A stretch of 64,000 bases of DNA. Origin: CAWEQO01 sp963811225 (GTDB lineage: Bacteria > Chloroflexota > Anaerolineae > Anaerolineales > Anaerolineaceae). The notes beneath the pieces were generated by a model, which saw nothing but the letters and a program-made list of their open reading frames with translations, did no database searches and was not told the DNA's origin. The translations under genes were made by a program, and so were the position numbers. Below are positions 50,442-60,387 of the stretch, piece by piece (position 1 is the stretch's first letter; every line of letters begins with the position of its first letter). The stretch lies in assembly GCA_963811225.1 (NCBI GenBank), contig CAWEQO010000013.1:274240-338239 (forward strand). Direction: 5' to 3'.

Positions 50442-50470
50442 TTGACAAATTCCTTCAGCGGGAGTATATT
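50442..50470 (+). promoter_or_regulatory. Promoter of the MarR/exporter operon
   Basis: TTGACA (50442-50447), 17 bases, TATATT (50465-50470). A CGAA/TTCG inverted repeat (50477-50487) lies just downstream and could be the MarR site. Confidence 0.75.
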
Positions 50471-50550
50471 TCCGAGCCGAATAGTTCGATGTGTTACTAG
50501 TTTTGTGGAAACAGGTATCAATGGCCTCACCTTGTGATCAAGAAAGAGAA

Positions 50551-51078
50551 ATGAAGCGCGCCGAAGTTTTCCGGAATGCGAAAGAATTCTTCCAGGTGGA
50601 CGATACGCGCGGGCCCGAGTTATTCGGGAGCATTCACCGGATATCTCATCTGACCCATATGATCGATAACCAGGCGTCGGACAGCTCCGGCCTTTCCGGG
50701 CCGCGCTGGGCGATCATGCTGCGCCTGTTGATCGCCGAGTACATGGGAGAACCATCCGGCCTGACCCCCACCGACCTCAGCCATGCACAGCGTGTCAGCA
50801 AGAACACGATCAGCTCGCTGCTGCGCGGCCTGGAAGAACAGGGGTTGATCGAGCGCGATCTGGACCCGGACGATCTGCGCGTGTTCCGCATCCACCTGAC
50901 CGAGGCCGGCCGGGCGCTGATCCGCAAGTCGGGGCCGCAGCGCATCGGGCGGATGAACCGGCTGCTGGATGGGCTGGAGACCGAAGAACGCACTCAGCTA
51001 ATGGCCCTGCTCGAAAAACTACTCCAGTCGTTACTGGTTAAACTTTGCAAGACCGAGGAGCAATCGGCCAATAACTGA
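50551..51078 (+). CDS. MarR-family transcriptional regulator
   Basis: 175 residues (alternative start 50521). Helix-turn-helix and wing: LSHAQRVSKNTISSLLRGLEE then GLIERDLDPDDLRVFRIHLT; flanking dimerisation helices at both ends. MarR proteins repress by default and release on binding phenolic or other drugs. Located 36 bases before a two-gene exporter under one promoter, so it is its likely local regulator. Confidence 0.87.
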   Translation: MKRAEVFRNAKEFFQVDDTRGPELFGSIHRISHLTHMIDNQASDSSGLSGPRWAIMLRLLIAEYMGEPSGLTPTDLSHAQRVSKNTISSLLRGLEEQGLIERDLDPDDLRVFRIHLTEAGRALIRKSGPQRIGRMNRLLDGLETEERTQLMALLEKLLQSLLVKLCKTEEQSANN

Positions 51079-51113
51079 GCCGTTCGCCGCGGTCTCATCG
51101 GAGACAATTCATT

Positions 51114-53354
51114 ATGATTCGTTTAGCAAAACACCTGAAACCTTTCCTGCCCATGATCCTGCTGGCGATTGTGCTGCTGTTCGTACAGGCCAACATGGAC
51201 CTGGCTCTACCCGATTACTTGTCCAGGATCGTCAATTACGGCATCCAGCAAGGTGGGGTTGCCAACGCCGTGCCCGAGGCCGTCCGTAAGAGCCAGATGG
51301 ACCGCCTGACCGTCTTCTTGAGCGCCGATGAGCAAACTCGGGTACTCAACGATTACCAGCTGGTGGATCAGAATTCGGCGGATTATGCCGACTACGTCCA
51401 GCAGTATCCGGCCCTGGCCAACGAGCCGATCTACGTATTGACCGCCACCGACCCGGCCGAGATCGAATGGCTGAACCCGGTGATGGGCAAGGCCGAGCTG
51501 GCCGTATCGGGCATCCAGCAGATGCTGGCAGACCCACAAAAGGCGCAAGCGATGGCGCAAGATAACGGCTTCGACCTCTCGAAGCTGCCGCCGAACGTCG
51601 ACGTATTCAGCGTGCTGGCCCAACTGCCGCCCGCACAACGGGAGCAAATCCAGGCGGCGATGAACAAGCAGTTCGCCGCCATGGGCAACAGCATGGTAAT
51701 CCAGGCAGCCGTGCCGGTGGTCAAGGAGGAGTACCAGGCTCTGGGCATGAACACCAGCGCCCTGCAAACCAACTACATCGTGCGCACCGGCGGGATCATG
51801 CTGTTGATCACCCTGGTTTCGATGGTCAGCACGATTTGGGTAGGCTACCTTTCGGCACGCACCGCAGCCGGGCTGGCGCGCAACCTGCGCCGCAACGTTT
51901 TCCAAAAGGTGGAGAGCTTCTCCAGCAACGAGTTCGACAAATTCTCAACCGCCTCGCTGATCACCCGCACCACCAACGACATCACCCAGATCCAGATGGT
52001 GGTGATCATGATGATCCGCATGGTGTTCTATGCCCCCATCATGGGTGTGGGCGGCATTATCCATGCCCTGGCCAAAGACACCTCGATGTGGTGGATCATT
52101 GCCGTGGCGGTGTTGATGCTGCTCAGCCTAGTGTTGATCGTGTTCTCGCTGTCGCTGCCGCGCTTCAAGAAGATCCAGAGCCTGGTGGACCGGCTCAACC
52201 TGGTAACGCGCGAGAGCCTGTCGGGCATGATGGTGATCCGGGCTTTCAACATGCAAGGCTTCGAGGAGCAGCGTTTCGACCGCGCCAACCAGGATTTGAC
52301 CGGCACGATGCTGTTCGTCAGCCGGATGATGGCTACAATGTTCCCGGTGATGATGTTGATCATGAACGGGCTGTCGCTGCTGATCATCTGGGTCGGCTCC
52401 CATCAAGTGGCGCAGTCTCAGATGCAGGTGGGCGATATGATGGCCTTCTTGCAGTATTCTATGCAGATCGTGTTCTCGTTCTTGATGATGTCGTTCATGT
52501 TCATCATCCTCCCACGCGCTTCCGTGTCGGCCGGGCGTATCGCCGATGTGCTGGAAACCGACCCCACCATCCGCGACGAGCCCAATCCGCGCCGCCTGCC
52601 GTCGACCGTGCGCGGCCTGGTGGACTTCAATCACGTCTCGTTCCGCTACCCAGGCGCTGAGGAGGATGCCCTGCACGACCTGACCTTCACAGCCCAGCCC
52701 GGGCAGACCACCGCCATCATCGGCTCGACCGGCTCGGGCAAGTCGACCGTGGTCAACTTGATCCCACGCTTCTACGATATCACCGGCGGCTGCATCACCA
52801 TCGACGGAGTAGACATCCGAGATGTTACCCAGCACGACCTGCGGGCGCAGATTGGCTATGTGCCGCAGAAGAGCACCCTGTTCTCAGGCACGATCGAGAG
52901 TAACCTTGCTTACGCCGACGAAGACGCCTCGCCGGAACTGCTGGCCGAGGCAGCCGAGATCGCACAGGCCAAGGAGTTCATCGAGACCTGGCCGGACGGT
53001 ATGGACTCGGAAATTTCACAAGGCGGCATGAACGTCTCAGGAGGGCAAAAGCAGCGCCTGTCGATTGCGCGGGCGCTGGTCAAGCGTGCCCCAATCTACA
53101 TCTTCGACGACAGCTTCTCGGCGCTGGACTTCAAGACCGATGCGGCCCTGCGCCGGTCGCTCAAGCAAAAGACCGCCCACAGCACCCTGCTGATCGTCAC
53201 CCAGCGGGTTTCGACGATCAAGAATGCAGAGCAGATCATTGTATTAGATGAGGGCAAGATTGTGGGCAAAGGCACCCATCAGGAATTAATGGCAACCTGC
53301 GAAACCTACCGCGAGATTGCTCTGTCACAGCTGAGCATGAAGGAGCTGGCATGA
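51114..53354 (+). CDS. ABC exporter half with large external insert (degenerate site)
   Basis: 746 residues. After the first membrane segment (PFLPMILLAIVLLFVQANM) comes an unusual insert of about 170 residues (40-215) before the next segment (TGGIMLLITLVSMVSTIWVG); it is polar and probably outside. Then ABC exporter membrane domain, Walker A IIGSTGSGKSTVVNL (about 539), signature NVSGGQKQRLSIARAL and Walker B IYIFDDSFSALD. Asp replaces the catalytic Glu after Walker B, so this subunit carries the non-hydrolysing site of a heterodimer. Its end overlaps the partner start by four bases. Confidence 0.9.
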   Translation: MIRLAKHLKPFLPMILLAIVLLFVQANMDLALPDYLSRIVNYGIQQGGVANAVPEAVRKSQMDRLTVFLSADEQTRVLNDYQLVDQNSADYADYVQQYPALANEPIYVLTATDPAEIEWLNPVMGKAELAVSGIQQMLADPQKAQAMAQDNGFDLSKLPPNVDVFSVLAQLPPAQREQIQAAMNKQFAAMGNSMVIQAAVPVVKEEYQALGMNTSALQTNYIVRTGGIMLLITLVSMVSTIWVGYLSARTAAGLARNLRRNVFQKVESFSSNEFDKFSTASLITRTTNDITQIQMVVIMMIRMVFYAPIMGVGGIIHALAKDTSMWWIIAVAVLMLLSLVLIVFSLSLPRFKKIQSLVDRLNLVTRESLSGMMVIRAFNMQGFEEQRFDRANQDLTGTMLFVSRMMATMFPVMMLIMNGLSLLIIWVGSHQVAQSQMQVGDMMAFLQYSMQIVFSFLMMSFMFIILPRASVSAGRIADVLETDPTIRDEPNPRRLPSTVRGLVDFNHVSFRYPGAEEDALHDLTFTAQPGQTTAIIGSTGSGKSTVVNLIPRFYDITGGCITIDGVDIRDVTQHDLRAQIGYVPQKSTLFSGTIESNLAYADEDASPELLAEAAEIAQAKEFIETWPDGMDSEISQGGMNVSGGQKQRLSIARALVKRAPIYIFDDSFSALDFKTDAALRRSLKQKTAHSTLLIVTQRVSTIKNAEQIIVLDEGKIVGKGTHQELMATCETYREIALSQLSMKELA

Positions 53355-55327
53355 GCGACAATCACAACAACCACAATAACGGTAACCACAACGGCGCCGG
53401 CCCGAACGGTCACGGCAACGGCAGCGGCGCCCTGAAAAGCAACGGGAACGGGAACGGCTTGAATAGCCGTCCAACCGGCGTGCAGCAGGGACGGCGCGGC
53501 ATGGGCTTTGGCCCGGGGCGCGGCCATGGAATGATGCCGGGCGAGAAAGCCCGTGACTTCAAGGGCACCATTAAGCGGCTGGTGGCCTATTTACGCTCCT
53601 ACTGGATTGCAATTCTAGGGGTGATGCTGTTCGCAACCGGCGGCACAATTTTCAACATCCTGGGGCCGAAGATTTTGGGTAAGGCCACCACCAGGCTGTT
53701 CGAAGGCATCATGGCGCAGATCCAGGGCACGGGCGTGGGCATCGACTTCACGTATATCGGCAATATCCTGCTCACCCTGGTGGCGCTGTACCTGCTGGCT
53801 TCAGGCTTCAATTACGTCCAGGGTTGGATCATGGCGGGCGTGACGGCCAAGATCACTTACCGCTTCCGCAAGGACATCGCCGACAAGATCAACCGTATGC
53901 CGCTGCGCTACTTCGACGGCACCAATCAGGGCGAAGTGCTCTCGCGCATCACGAATGATGTCGACACGGTCAGCCAGACGCTCAACCAAAGCCTGTCACA
54001 GATCATCAGTTCAGTGGTGATGGTGATCGGCGTGCTGATCATGATGCTCACGATCAGCTGGCTGATGACCCTGGTGGCGCTGCTGATCATCCCGCTCTCG
54101 ATCCTCATCTCCAGTCAGGTGATCAAGCGCTCGCAGAAGTTCTTCAAGGAGCAGCAGGATTACCTGGGCCACGTCAACGGGCACGTCGAGGAAATGTACG
54201 GTGGGCACATCGTCATGAAGGCCTTCAACGGCGAGGCGAAGAGCGTGGAGGTCTTCGACGAATATAATGAACGGCTGTACAGCTCGGCCTGGAAGTCACA
54301 GTTCCTGTCGGGCCTGATCATGCCTGTGATGAGCTTCGTTGGCAACCTGGGCTACGTGGGGGTGGCCGTCTTGGGCGGCTGGCTGGCGATCCGCAATGCG
54401 ATCACGGTCGGCGACATCCAGGCTTTCATTCAGTATGTGCGCTCGTTCACGCAGCCGATCTCGCAGTTGGCGAACATCTCGAACGTGCTGCAGCAGACCG
54501 CTGCGGCGGCCGAGCGTGTGTTCGAGTTCCTCAACGAAAAAGAGGAGATCGCCGACGTAGAGAACCCGGTCATACTGCCGAAGGTGGAAGGCTGCGTCGA
54601 TTTCCAGCACGTGCGCTTTGGCTACGACCCCAAGAATGTGATTATCAAAGACCTTAGCGCCTCGATCACCCCCGGGCAGAAGGTAGCCATCGTCGGGCCG
54701 ACCGGCGCCGGCAAGACGACCATCGTCAAGCTGTTGATGCGCTTCTATGATGTCAACGAAGGCGCCATCCTGGTGGACGGGGTCAACATCAAGGACTTCC
54801 GCCGGGCCGACCTGCGCAAGATTTTCGGCATGGTGCTGCAAGACACCTGGCTGTACAACGCAAGCGTGATGGAGAACATCCGCTACGGTCGGCCCGACGC
54901 TACGGATGATGAAGTGGTCGCGGCGGCCAAGGCGGCCCACGTGGATCACTTCGTCCACACCCTGCCCGACGGATACGACATGGTCCTCAATGAAGAGGCC
55001 ACCAACATCTCGCAGGGCCAGAAGCAGCTGCTGACGATTGCGCGGGCGGTGCTGGCCGACCCGCGGGTCTTGATCCTGGACGAGGCGACCAGTTCGGTGG
55101 ATACCCGCACCGAAGTGCTGATCCAGCGCGCAATGGACAACCTGATGAAAGGTCGCACCAGCTTCATCATCGCCCACCGGCTGAGCACCATCCGAGACGC
55201 CGATTGGATCCTGGTGATGAAAGAAGGCGATATCGTCGAGCAGGGCAAGCACGACGAGCTGCTCAAGCAAAGCGGAGACTACGCCGAAATGTACAACAGC
55301 CAGTTCGAGCACTTGCCGGCGGTGTAA
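53351..55327 (+). CDS. ABC exporter half, catalytic subunit
   Basis: 658 residues: a hydrophilic, Asn/His/Gly-rich N-terminus (about 70 residues of repeating NHN and NGN), six membrane segments, Walker A IVGPTGAGKTTIVKLL (about 449), signature NISQGQKQLLTIARAV and canonical Walker B VLILDEATSSVD with the catalytic Glu. The sequences of the two halves are those of a TM287/288-type heterodimeric multidrug or lipid exporter. Co-translated with the upstream half and probably controlled by the MarR protein. Confidence 0.9.
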   Translation: MSDNHNNHNNGNHNGAGPNGHGNGSGALKSNGNGNGLNSRPTGVQQGRRGMGFGPGRGHGMMPGEKARDFKGTIKRLVAYLRSYWIAILGVMLFATGGTIFNILGPKILGKATTRLFEGIMAQIQGTGVGIDFTYIGNILLTLVALYLLASGFNYVQGWIMAGVTAKITYRFRKDIADKINRMPLRYFDGTNQGEVLSRITNDVDTVSQTLNQSLSQIISSVVMVIGVLIMMLTISWLMTLVALLIIPLSILISSQVIKRSQKFFKEQQDYLGHVNGHVEEMYGGHIVMKAFNGEAKSVEVFDEYNERLYSSAWKSQFLSGLIMPVMSFVGNLGYVGVAVLGGWLAIRNAITVGDIQAFIQYVRSFTQPISQLANISNVLQQTAAAAERVFEFLNEKEEIADVENPVILPKVEGCVDFQHVRFGYDPKNVIIKDLSASITPGQKVAIVGPTGAGKTTIVKLLMRFYDVNEGAILVDGVNIKDFRRADLRKIFGMVLQDTWLYNASVMENIRYGRPDATDDEVVAAAKAAHVDHFVHTLPDGYDMVLNEEATNISQGQKQLLTIARAVLADPRVLILDEATSSVDTRTEVLIQRAMDNLMKGRTSFIIAHRLSTIRDADWILVMKEGDIVEQGKHDELLKQSGDYAEMYNSQFEHLPAV

Positions 55328-55343
55328 GTTTTGATCGCCGAAA

Positions 55344-55432
55344 AAGGATCGGAGCGACCGCCGCGGCAGTCGCTCCGATCCTTGATCCTTACTTGATAAG
55401 AAATCAGGCCGGCGTGCGGCGCCGGCCTGATT
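55344..55432. terminator. Two successive terminators after the exporter operon
   Basis: First hairpin AAGGATCGGAGCGAC/complement (55344-55383), then AATCAGGCCGGCG, five-base loop, complement (55402-55432) with TTTTGTT behind it. Double barrier between convergent genes. Confidence 0.8.
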
Positions 55433-55481
55433 TTGTTATCTACGGAGATGTTTCGCCTTGCCCCCTCTGGCATTCGATGGG

Positions 55482-55727
55482 TTAGGACTCGACGAGCTCA
55501 CTTTCCAGCATTCCCTGGAGGATGAACTCGAGAGCCATGGTATGGCTGCAACGCCCACGTGTTTGGAAGAAGTCACAGTCACATGTCCAATCACCTTTAT
55601 TGTAGCTCACCGTGTGTGCATTATTTGCCCCATCCACAGTTACAGTGAAAGACGAAAAACGGAAGCGGTTCTTTTCTTGAGCATACCGCTTAGCCTTCTC
55701 GATCTTTCCGATCATGCCATAGTCCAT
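55482..55727 (-). CDS. SWIM zinc-finger small protein
   Basis: 81 residues with a CxCx8CxH finger: WTCDCDFFQTRGRCSHTMA (Cys49, Cys51, Cys60, His62). SWIM domains bind DNA or proteins and occur in Swi2/Snf2 and MuDR proteins; a free-standing SWIM protein is unusual but seen. Convergent with the exporter operon. Function unknown. Confidence 0.75.
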   Translation of the reverse strand: MDYGMIGKIEKAKRYAQEKNRFRFSSFTVTVDGANNAHTVSYNKGDWTCDCDFFQTRGRCSHTMALEFILQGMLESELVES

Positions 55728-55887
55728 GGTTGGTCATCTCCTTTCGAGCCAGTTAAGTGTAATAGTAACAAAAAGGCACGCGCCGCGATCACGTGCCACA
55801 ACTGAGGTTCTTTTCACTTTTCTTGTTCTTTACATTTGGCATTGTGTGTTTGTCCTCAACACTCTCTATTATCATAGCGGGAGTCAG

Positions 55888-56343
55888 TTAAAATGTCAAC
55901 CTCTTTTCGAGAACCAATGCATCTTCGCCGCCGGAATAATACCCCGGCCAGACGGTGTATGCGTGATAGCCTTCCTTCTCGTAGAGACGTTTGGCGGCTT
56001 CATTGGTGCGTCGCACGGACAACCGCACAAAGGGAGTGCCGAGCTCTTTCTCGCAAGCGTGCAGCAAGGCCGTGGCGATGCCCTGGCGGCGATAATCCTC
56101 GCGGATCGCCAGGGTGATGATCCAGCCCACCTGTTCGTGCGAGCGGCGGTCGCCACCCACGAACCCGACCATCTCATCGCCGACGGTGGCTTTAATCCGA
56201 ACGACGCCTGGCATGGTTAACGCTGCGATCAGGTCAATCAGCGGCCAGGCGTCTCGGTCAAAGGCTTGGTTTTCCAGCTCGCGCAGCGGCCCAAGGTCAC
56301 GCCAGCCGGCCTTTTCCAATGAAAAGGTTGTCGTTCCTACCAA
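55888..56343 (-). CDS. GNAT acetyltransferase, RimI-like
   Basis: 151 residues with the GNAT core: VGWIITLAIREDYRRQGIAT, the acetyl-CoA loop, ALLHACEKELGTPFVRLSVR and NEAAKRLYEKEGYHAY. Similar to RimI and other protein N-acetyltransferases. The gene follows the SPFH gene on the minus strand by six bases, so it may be in the same transcript. Confidence 0.87.
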   Translation of the reverse strand: MVGTTTFSLEKAGWRDLGPLRELENQAFDRDAWPLIDLIAALTMPGVVRIKATVGDEMVGFVGGDRRSHEQVGWIITLAIREDYRRQGIATALLHACEKELGTPFVRLSVRRTNEAAKRLYEKEGYHAYTVWPGYYSGGEDALVLEKRLTF

Positions 56344-56349
56344 TCGTGT

Positions 56350-57251
56350 TTACTTTTCCTCGCCTTGCCTGCCAAAGTTCGCCATCAAGCTGGTCAGCTC
56401 AATGGGGAAGAAGAACTTCGAAGACGGGCTGTTAGACATATTGCGAAGAGTCTCGAAGTACTGGAGTGTCATTGTCTTGGCGTCCGCTGACACCGCCGTC
56501 TGGTTGATGCGCTCAAGAGCGTTGGCAAAGCCTTCGGCCCGCAGCAGCAGCGACTGGCGCTCACCCTCAGCACGCAGGACGGCGGACTGCTTCTCGCCAT
56601 CGGCTTGCAAAATGGCCGACTGTCGTGCGCCTTCAGCCACGTTGATGGCGGCCTCGCGCGTACCGGTCGAACTCGGTCACCACGGCACGGCGGGTGCGCT
56701 CGGCGGTTAGCTGGCAATTCATCGAGTTCCTGCACCTCGCGCGGCGGGATGATCTCGCGGATTTCGACATTGGTCACCTTGACACCCCAACGCTCGGTGA
56801 CCTCGTCCAACCTGACTCGCAGCGATTGGTTGATCTTTTCGCGCTGCGAGAGGACGTCATCCAACAGGATACCACCAATGACGGAGCGAAGAGTAGTGGT
56901 GGCAATACCTTGGGCGGCCATCTCGAAATTGCCAACCTGCAGCACAGACTGCACCGGGTCGAAGACCTTGTAGTACCACAGGAAGTCGATGGAGATAGGG
57001 GCGTTGTCGAGGGTGATGGACGTTTGAGCCGGGATCTCTCGTACCAGCTCGCGCAGGTCAACTCTCACGGCGCGATCCACAAAGGGGATCAGGATGACCA
57101 GGCCGGGTCCTTTCGGACCAACGCAGCGACCGAGGCGGAAGACAACCAGGCGCTGGTATTCGGGGACAACCTTGAGGGCGGAGGCGACAAAAACGATCAC
57201 GATGAGTACGATCACGCCCACCAGGCATAACAGAGGGGTAACTCCAGGCAT
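56350..57251 (-). pseudogene. SPFH/Band-7 (stomatin-like) protein, two frameshifts
   Basis: ATG 57251: one membrane segment (LLCLVGVIVLIVIVFVASAL) then the Band-7 domain: YQRLVVFRLGRCVGPKGPGL, VDRAVRVDLRELVREIPAQT, VRLDEVTERWGVKVTNVEIR, and IPPREVQE. Near 56720 a surplus base breaks the frame; the next frame reads MNCQLTAERTRRAVVTEFD, then a second surplus base near 56665 leads to GTREAAINVAEGARQSAILQ and the coiled-coil tail ending QYFETLRNMSNSPSSKFFFP. Repaired it is an ordinary 300-residue SPFH protein. Pairs with the NfeD gene upstream. Confidence 0.82.
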
Positions 57252-57266
57252 ATTAAAACTCCTTCA

Positions 57267-57896
57267 TTATATTTCTGTATCCGGCGGGGGTGAAACGGGC
57301 TGCGGCGCGGCCGGCACTACCAACAAAACGAGGCCGTCTCGCCCGGTTACCTTCACCCGGCTGCCTGCCGGTATAAAGACATCACTGTGTGCGGTCCACT
57401 CTTCGCCGCCCACGTAGACCGCACCTTCACGGTAGATATCGGTGCGGGCCTCGCCCACCTGTCCGATGTAGCGTTCCATATTCATGGAAGGCGGCTGCTG
57501 CAGCGCATCCATCCCGGCATGGGCCACGTACCACAGCAGCCCGAACGCCAGCACCGAAACCAGGCTGGCGATGAAGGGATGGACGGCGGTGCCGCCCTCA
57601 GGGGCGCGGAACAGGAAAATGCTGCCGCCGATCAACGCCAGCAGCGCGATTGCCAAATAGATATAGCGTTTGGAGCGCCGAAGCGCCAGGATAAAGGGGA
57701 ACACCCCCAGCACCAGCAAGATCAAGGCCCAGGGGTTGATTTGCATGTTAATGATGCCATAGCCGGCCAGCGCCAGGGCGAACAGCGCGCCGACCTCCAG
57801 GATGCCGGTCCCGGGAGTAAACAGCGCCAGCAATGCCAGAACGAAACCGCTGACGAGCAAAAAATAGGCAACGTTTGGATCAAGAAGAAAGTTCAT
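57267..57896 (-). CDS. NfeD-family membrane protein
   Basis: 209 residues: four membrane segments (VAYFLLVSGFVLALLALF, VGALFALALAGYGIINMQIN, ILLVLGVFPFILALRRSK and a later one), then an OB-fold C-terminal domain (VGEARTDIYREGAVYVGGEE, PAGSRVKVTGRDGLVLLVVP). NfeD proteins are the standard partner of SPFH/stomatin proteins; the two genes are 15 bases apart. Together they organise membrane microdomains. Confidence 0.88.
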   Translation of the reverse strand: MNFLLDPNVAYFLLVSGFVLALLALFTPGTGILEVGALFALALAGYGIINMQINPWALILLVLGVFPFILALRRSKRYIYLAIALLALIGGSIFLFRAPEGGTAVHPFIASLVSVLAFGLLWYVAHAGMDALQQPPSMNMERYIGQVGEARTDIYREGAVYVGGEEWTAHSDVFIPAGSRVKVTGRDGLVLLVVPAAPQPVSPPPDTEI

Positions 57897-58072
57897 TTAA
57901 TAACCTACACAATCTTTGACTTGCAGGTTGAGAATCCGCCGGATATTTAGATTATACCCTTAATCAATATACGGAGGGGCTCGCATTGGGTTTCATCGAT
58001 CGGCGGATCGACCCTCTCTTATTGGATTGAGACAAGCGGCGGAACGCACTTTGGAAGTGCATCCCCCATCGT

Positions 58073-58209
58073 CCCGAACATACCACACTTGCACCTTATG
58101 CAAGTGTGGTATGTTCGGGCGATATCGCAATGGGGATTTGAATGGAATTCGCTCAGAAGCAGCAGGCGTTTAAAATGCAAAGCAAGCAGCCGACATCTGC
58201 TTGCTTTGC
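58073..58209. repeat. Two long hairpins in the NfeD-FHA gap
   Basis: CCCGAACATACCACACTTGC with its 21-bp exact complement at 58099-58119 (five-base loop), and GCAAAGCAAGCAG/CTGCTTGCTTTGC at 58177-58209. A GCACTT/AAGTGC stem also lies at 58046-58060. No ORF is convincing in 57897-58464, a 570-base gap. Confidence 0.7.
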
Positions 58210-58464
58210 TCTGTCCGTGTTTCCCTCAACCACTTCACTCAAGACTGTCGACCCCAAGGAGGAGGAGAGAGGTCTTGACTTCCAATATGATACACCCCCA
58301 ACATTAATTGAAGCGAAAGGGAGCGTTAGCATTTGCTTAAATTGGCTAAGAAGCAGCTAATAATCCGCGTTGTGGGATATTGGATGGATACCCGAAGCGC
58401 CCTTCAAGCACACAAACCGATAATGACTAAGAAAAAACGAAGATTCTCCGATACAATAGGGACA

Positions 58465-60387
58465 ATGATCAATCACTCGCAATCTACCCATCGCTCTCAG
58501 GCTGTGCGCATCCTGGCAGCGCTTGCGCTGGCGGCGCTGCTGTTCGGCGTCTTCATCCCGGCGCGCGCCCAGGCGGGGGGACGGGTGGTGATGGGTCCGG
58601 TCGACGCCAGTAAGTTCCCGGTGGTGCAGCTCAACTTCGAGGCCTATGACGCTTACGGGCGCTTCGCCGCATCCCTGTCGAAGGCGGACGTGCAGGCGCT
58701 GGAGGACGACAATCCGCTGCCGGTGCAGGCGCTGCAGCAGCAGGAGCCCGGCCTGCAGTTCATCCTGGCCTTGAATGCGGCCCCACTGCTGACAGCCCAG
58801 ACCGCGGGCGTCTCGCATTTTGATCAGCTGCGTGGAGCGGTGGCTGCCTGGGCTGAGACCCGCCCAAGCAACGGCGCCGATGATTACAGCCTGTCGACCA
58901 ATACAGGGCTGATGACCATTCGCAGCGACGACCCGGCCAAGCTGGTCGAGGCGCTCGACGAATATGGGACCGGCCTGCTGGAGGCGGCCCCCAGCAGCGT
59001 TAGCCTGTCGGAGGCGCTCGACCTGGCCACCGATCCGAATCCACGCCCACAGATGAAGCGGGCCCTTCTATACATTACCCCGCCGCCGGTCCAGGCGACG
59101 CTGGACTCCTTGCCGTCAATGATCTCGCGCGCTTCGCAGCTGGGCTTGCGCATCTACGTCTGGCTGGTGGCGCCCGCCAATCAGGCCGGAACGCAGGCGG
59201 TCGAGGCGCTGCGGCCCCTGGCGGACGAGACCGGCGGGATGTTCTACCAGTTCACCGGCGAAGAAGCGCCACCGAATATCGAAGAGTACCTGGAACCGCT
59301 GCGCTTCATTTACCATGCCGAGTACCGCTCGGTCATCCAGAGCAGCGGCGCCCACAATTTGAAGGTGCAGGTGAATTCGACGAGCTTCCAGGCAACCGGC
59401 GCCGAAGGAACCTTCGAGGTCAAGGTGCTGCCGCCCAATCCGATCTTCCTCTCGCCGCCCTCCCAGATCCAGCGGGTCTACGCAGAGATGGACACGCCGC
59501 AAGAGGTGCCTTCCCTGCAGCCCAGCGAGACCACCATCCACATCATGATCGAATTTCCAGACGGCCACGAGCGCAACCTGCGGGCGGCGCGGCTGTTTGT
59601 AGATGGAGCTCTTGCATCGGAGGTCACCAAAGCGCCTTTCGACAAGCTGCCCTGGCCGCTGATGGGATATCAGAGCGGCCAGAGCCACGTGCTGAAGGTG
59701 GAAGTGGAAGATGAGCTGGGGCTGAGCCAGACGAGCATCGAGGCTCCTGTAGAAGTGACCGTCGAGGAGCTGGAGATCCCCTGGTGGCAGAACCTGATCG
59801 GCGAGCAGCGCTATACGGTGGCGCTGGCGGCTGTGCTGGCAGGCAGCATCCTGACTGTCGTGCTTGCGCTGACCGGCAAACGCAGCAGGCGCAAGGACAA
59901 GCGCCGGCAGGACCCGCTCACCCAGCAGGTTCGGGTGCGCAATGAGCCGCGCTCGCAGCCGCGACATGCATTGTCCGGCGCGCAGCAGGTAACCTGGCCG
60001 CGCGCCCTGGCCCACCCGGATGCACCCGCCCGGCTGGTGCGCCTGTCAGAGAACGGCCACAGCCTACCCAGCGAGTCGGTGGCGCTGTCGCGCAAAGAGG
60101 TCACTTTCGGCTGCGACCCGCAGATGGCCATCACTGTGCTGAATTCACCCTCGGTCAGCCCGCTGCACGCCAGGCTGTACCAGGATCCGGAAGGTCGCTA
60201 CATCCTGGTGGACAACAACTCGGTCGCCGGAACGTGGGTCAACTACGCCCCGGTATCCAAACTGGGCGTCCACCTGGAACATGGCGACCTGGTCCACATT
60301 GGGCGGATGTCTTACCGTTTCGAGCTGCGCGACCCCGGCGCAAACCGCCGGCCGATTGTCACTCCTTACCAAGACGAAGACCTATGA
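58465..60387 (+). CDS. Membrane protein with external VWA-like and cytoplasmic FHA domain
   Basis: 640 residues from ATG 58465, the start that gives a normal signal peptide (ILAALALAALLFGVFIPARA). An external part (about 98-400) reads like a von Willebrand A fold (FILALNAAPLLTAQTAGVSH, RALLYITPPPVQATLDSL) with following Ig-like strands; one membrane segment (about 448-470, VALAAVLAGSILTVVLALTG); basic linker; and a C-terminal FHA domain (about 540-622) with NSPSVSPLHARLYQDPEG, YILVDNNSVAGTWVNYAPV and LEHGDLVHIGRMSYRFEL, which binds phospho-threonine. Overlaps the phosphatase gene by four bases. Confidence 0.85.
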   Translation: MINHSQSTHRSQAVRILAALALAALLFGVFIPARAQAGGRVVMGPVDASKFPVVQLNFEAYDAYGRFAASLSKADVQALEDDNPLPVQALQQQEPGLQFILALNAAPLLTAQTAGVSHFDQLRGAVAAWAETRPSNGADDYSLSTNTGLMTIRSDDPAKLVEALDEYGTGLLEAAPSSVSLSEALDLATDPNPRPQMKRALLYITPPPVQATLDSLPSMISRASQLGLRIYVWLVAPANQAGTQAVEALRPLADETGGMFYQFTGEEAPPNIEEYLEPLRFIYHAEYRSVIQSSGAHNLKVQVNSTSFQATGAEGTFEVKVLPPNPIFLSPPSQIQRVYAEMDTPQEVPSLQPSETTIHIMIEFPDGHERNLRAARLFVDGALASEVTKAPFDKLPWPLMGYQSGQSHVLKVEVEDELGLSQTSIEAPVEVTVEELEIPWWQNLIGEQRYTVALAAVLAGSILTVVLALTGKRSRRKDKRRQDPLTQQVRVRNEPRSQPRHALSGAQQVTWPRALAHPDAPARLVRLSENGHSLPSESVALSRKEVTFGCDPQMAITVLNSPSVSPLHARLYQDPEGRYILVDNNSVAGTWVNYAPVSKLGVHLEHGDLVHIGRMSYRFELRDPGANRRPIVTPYQDEDL

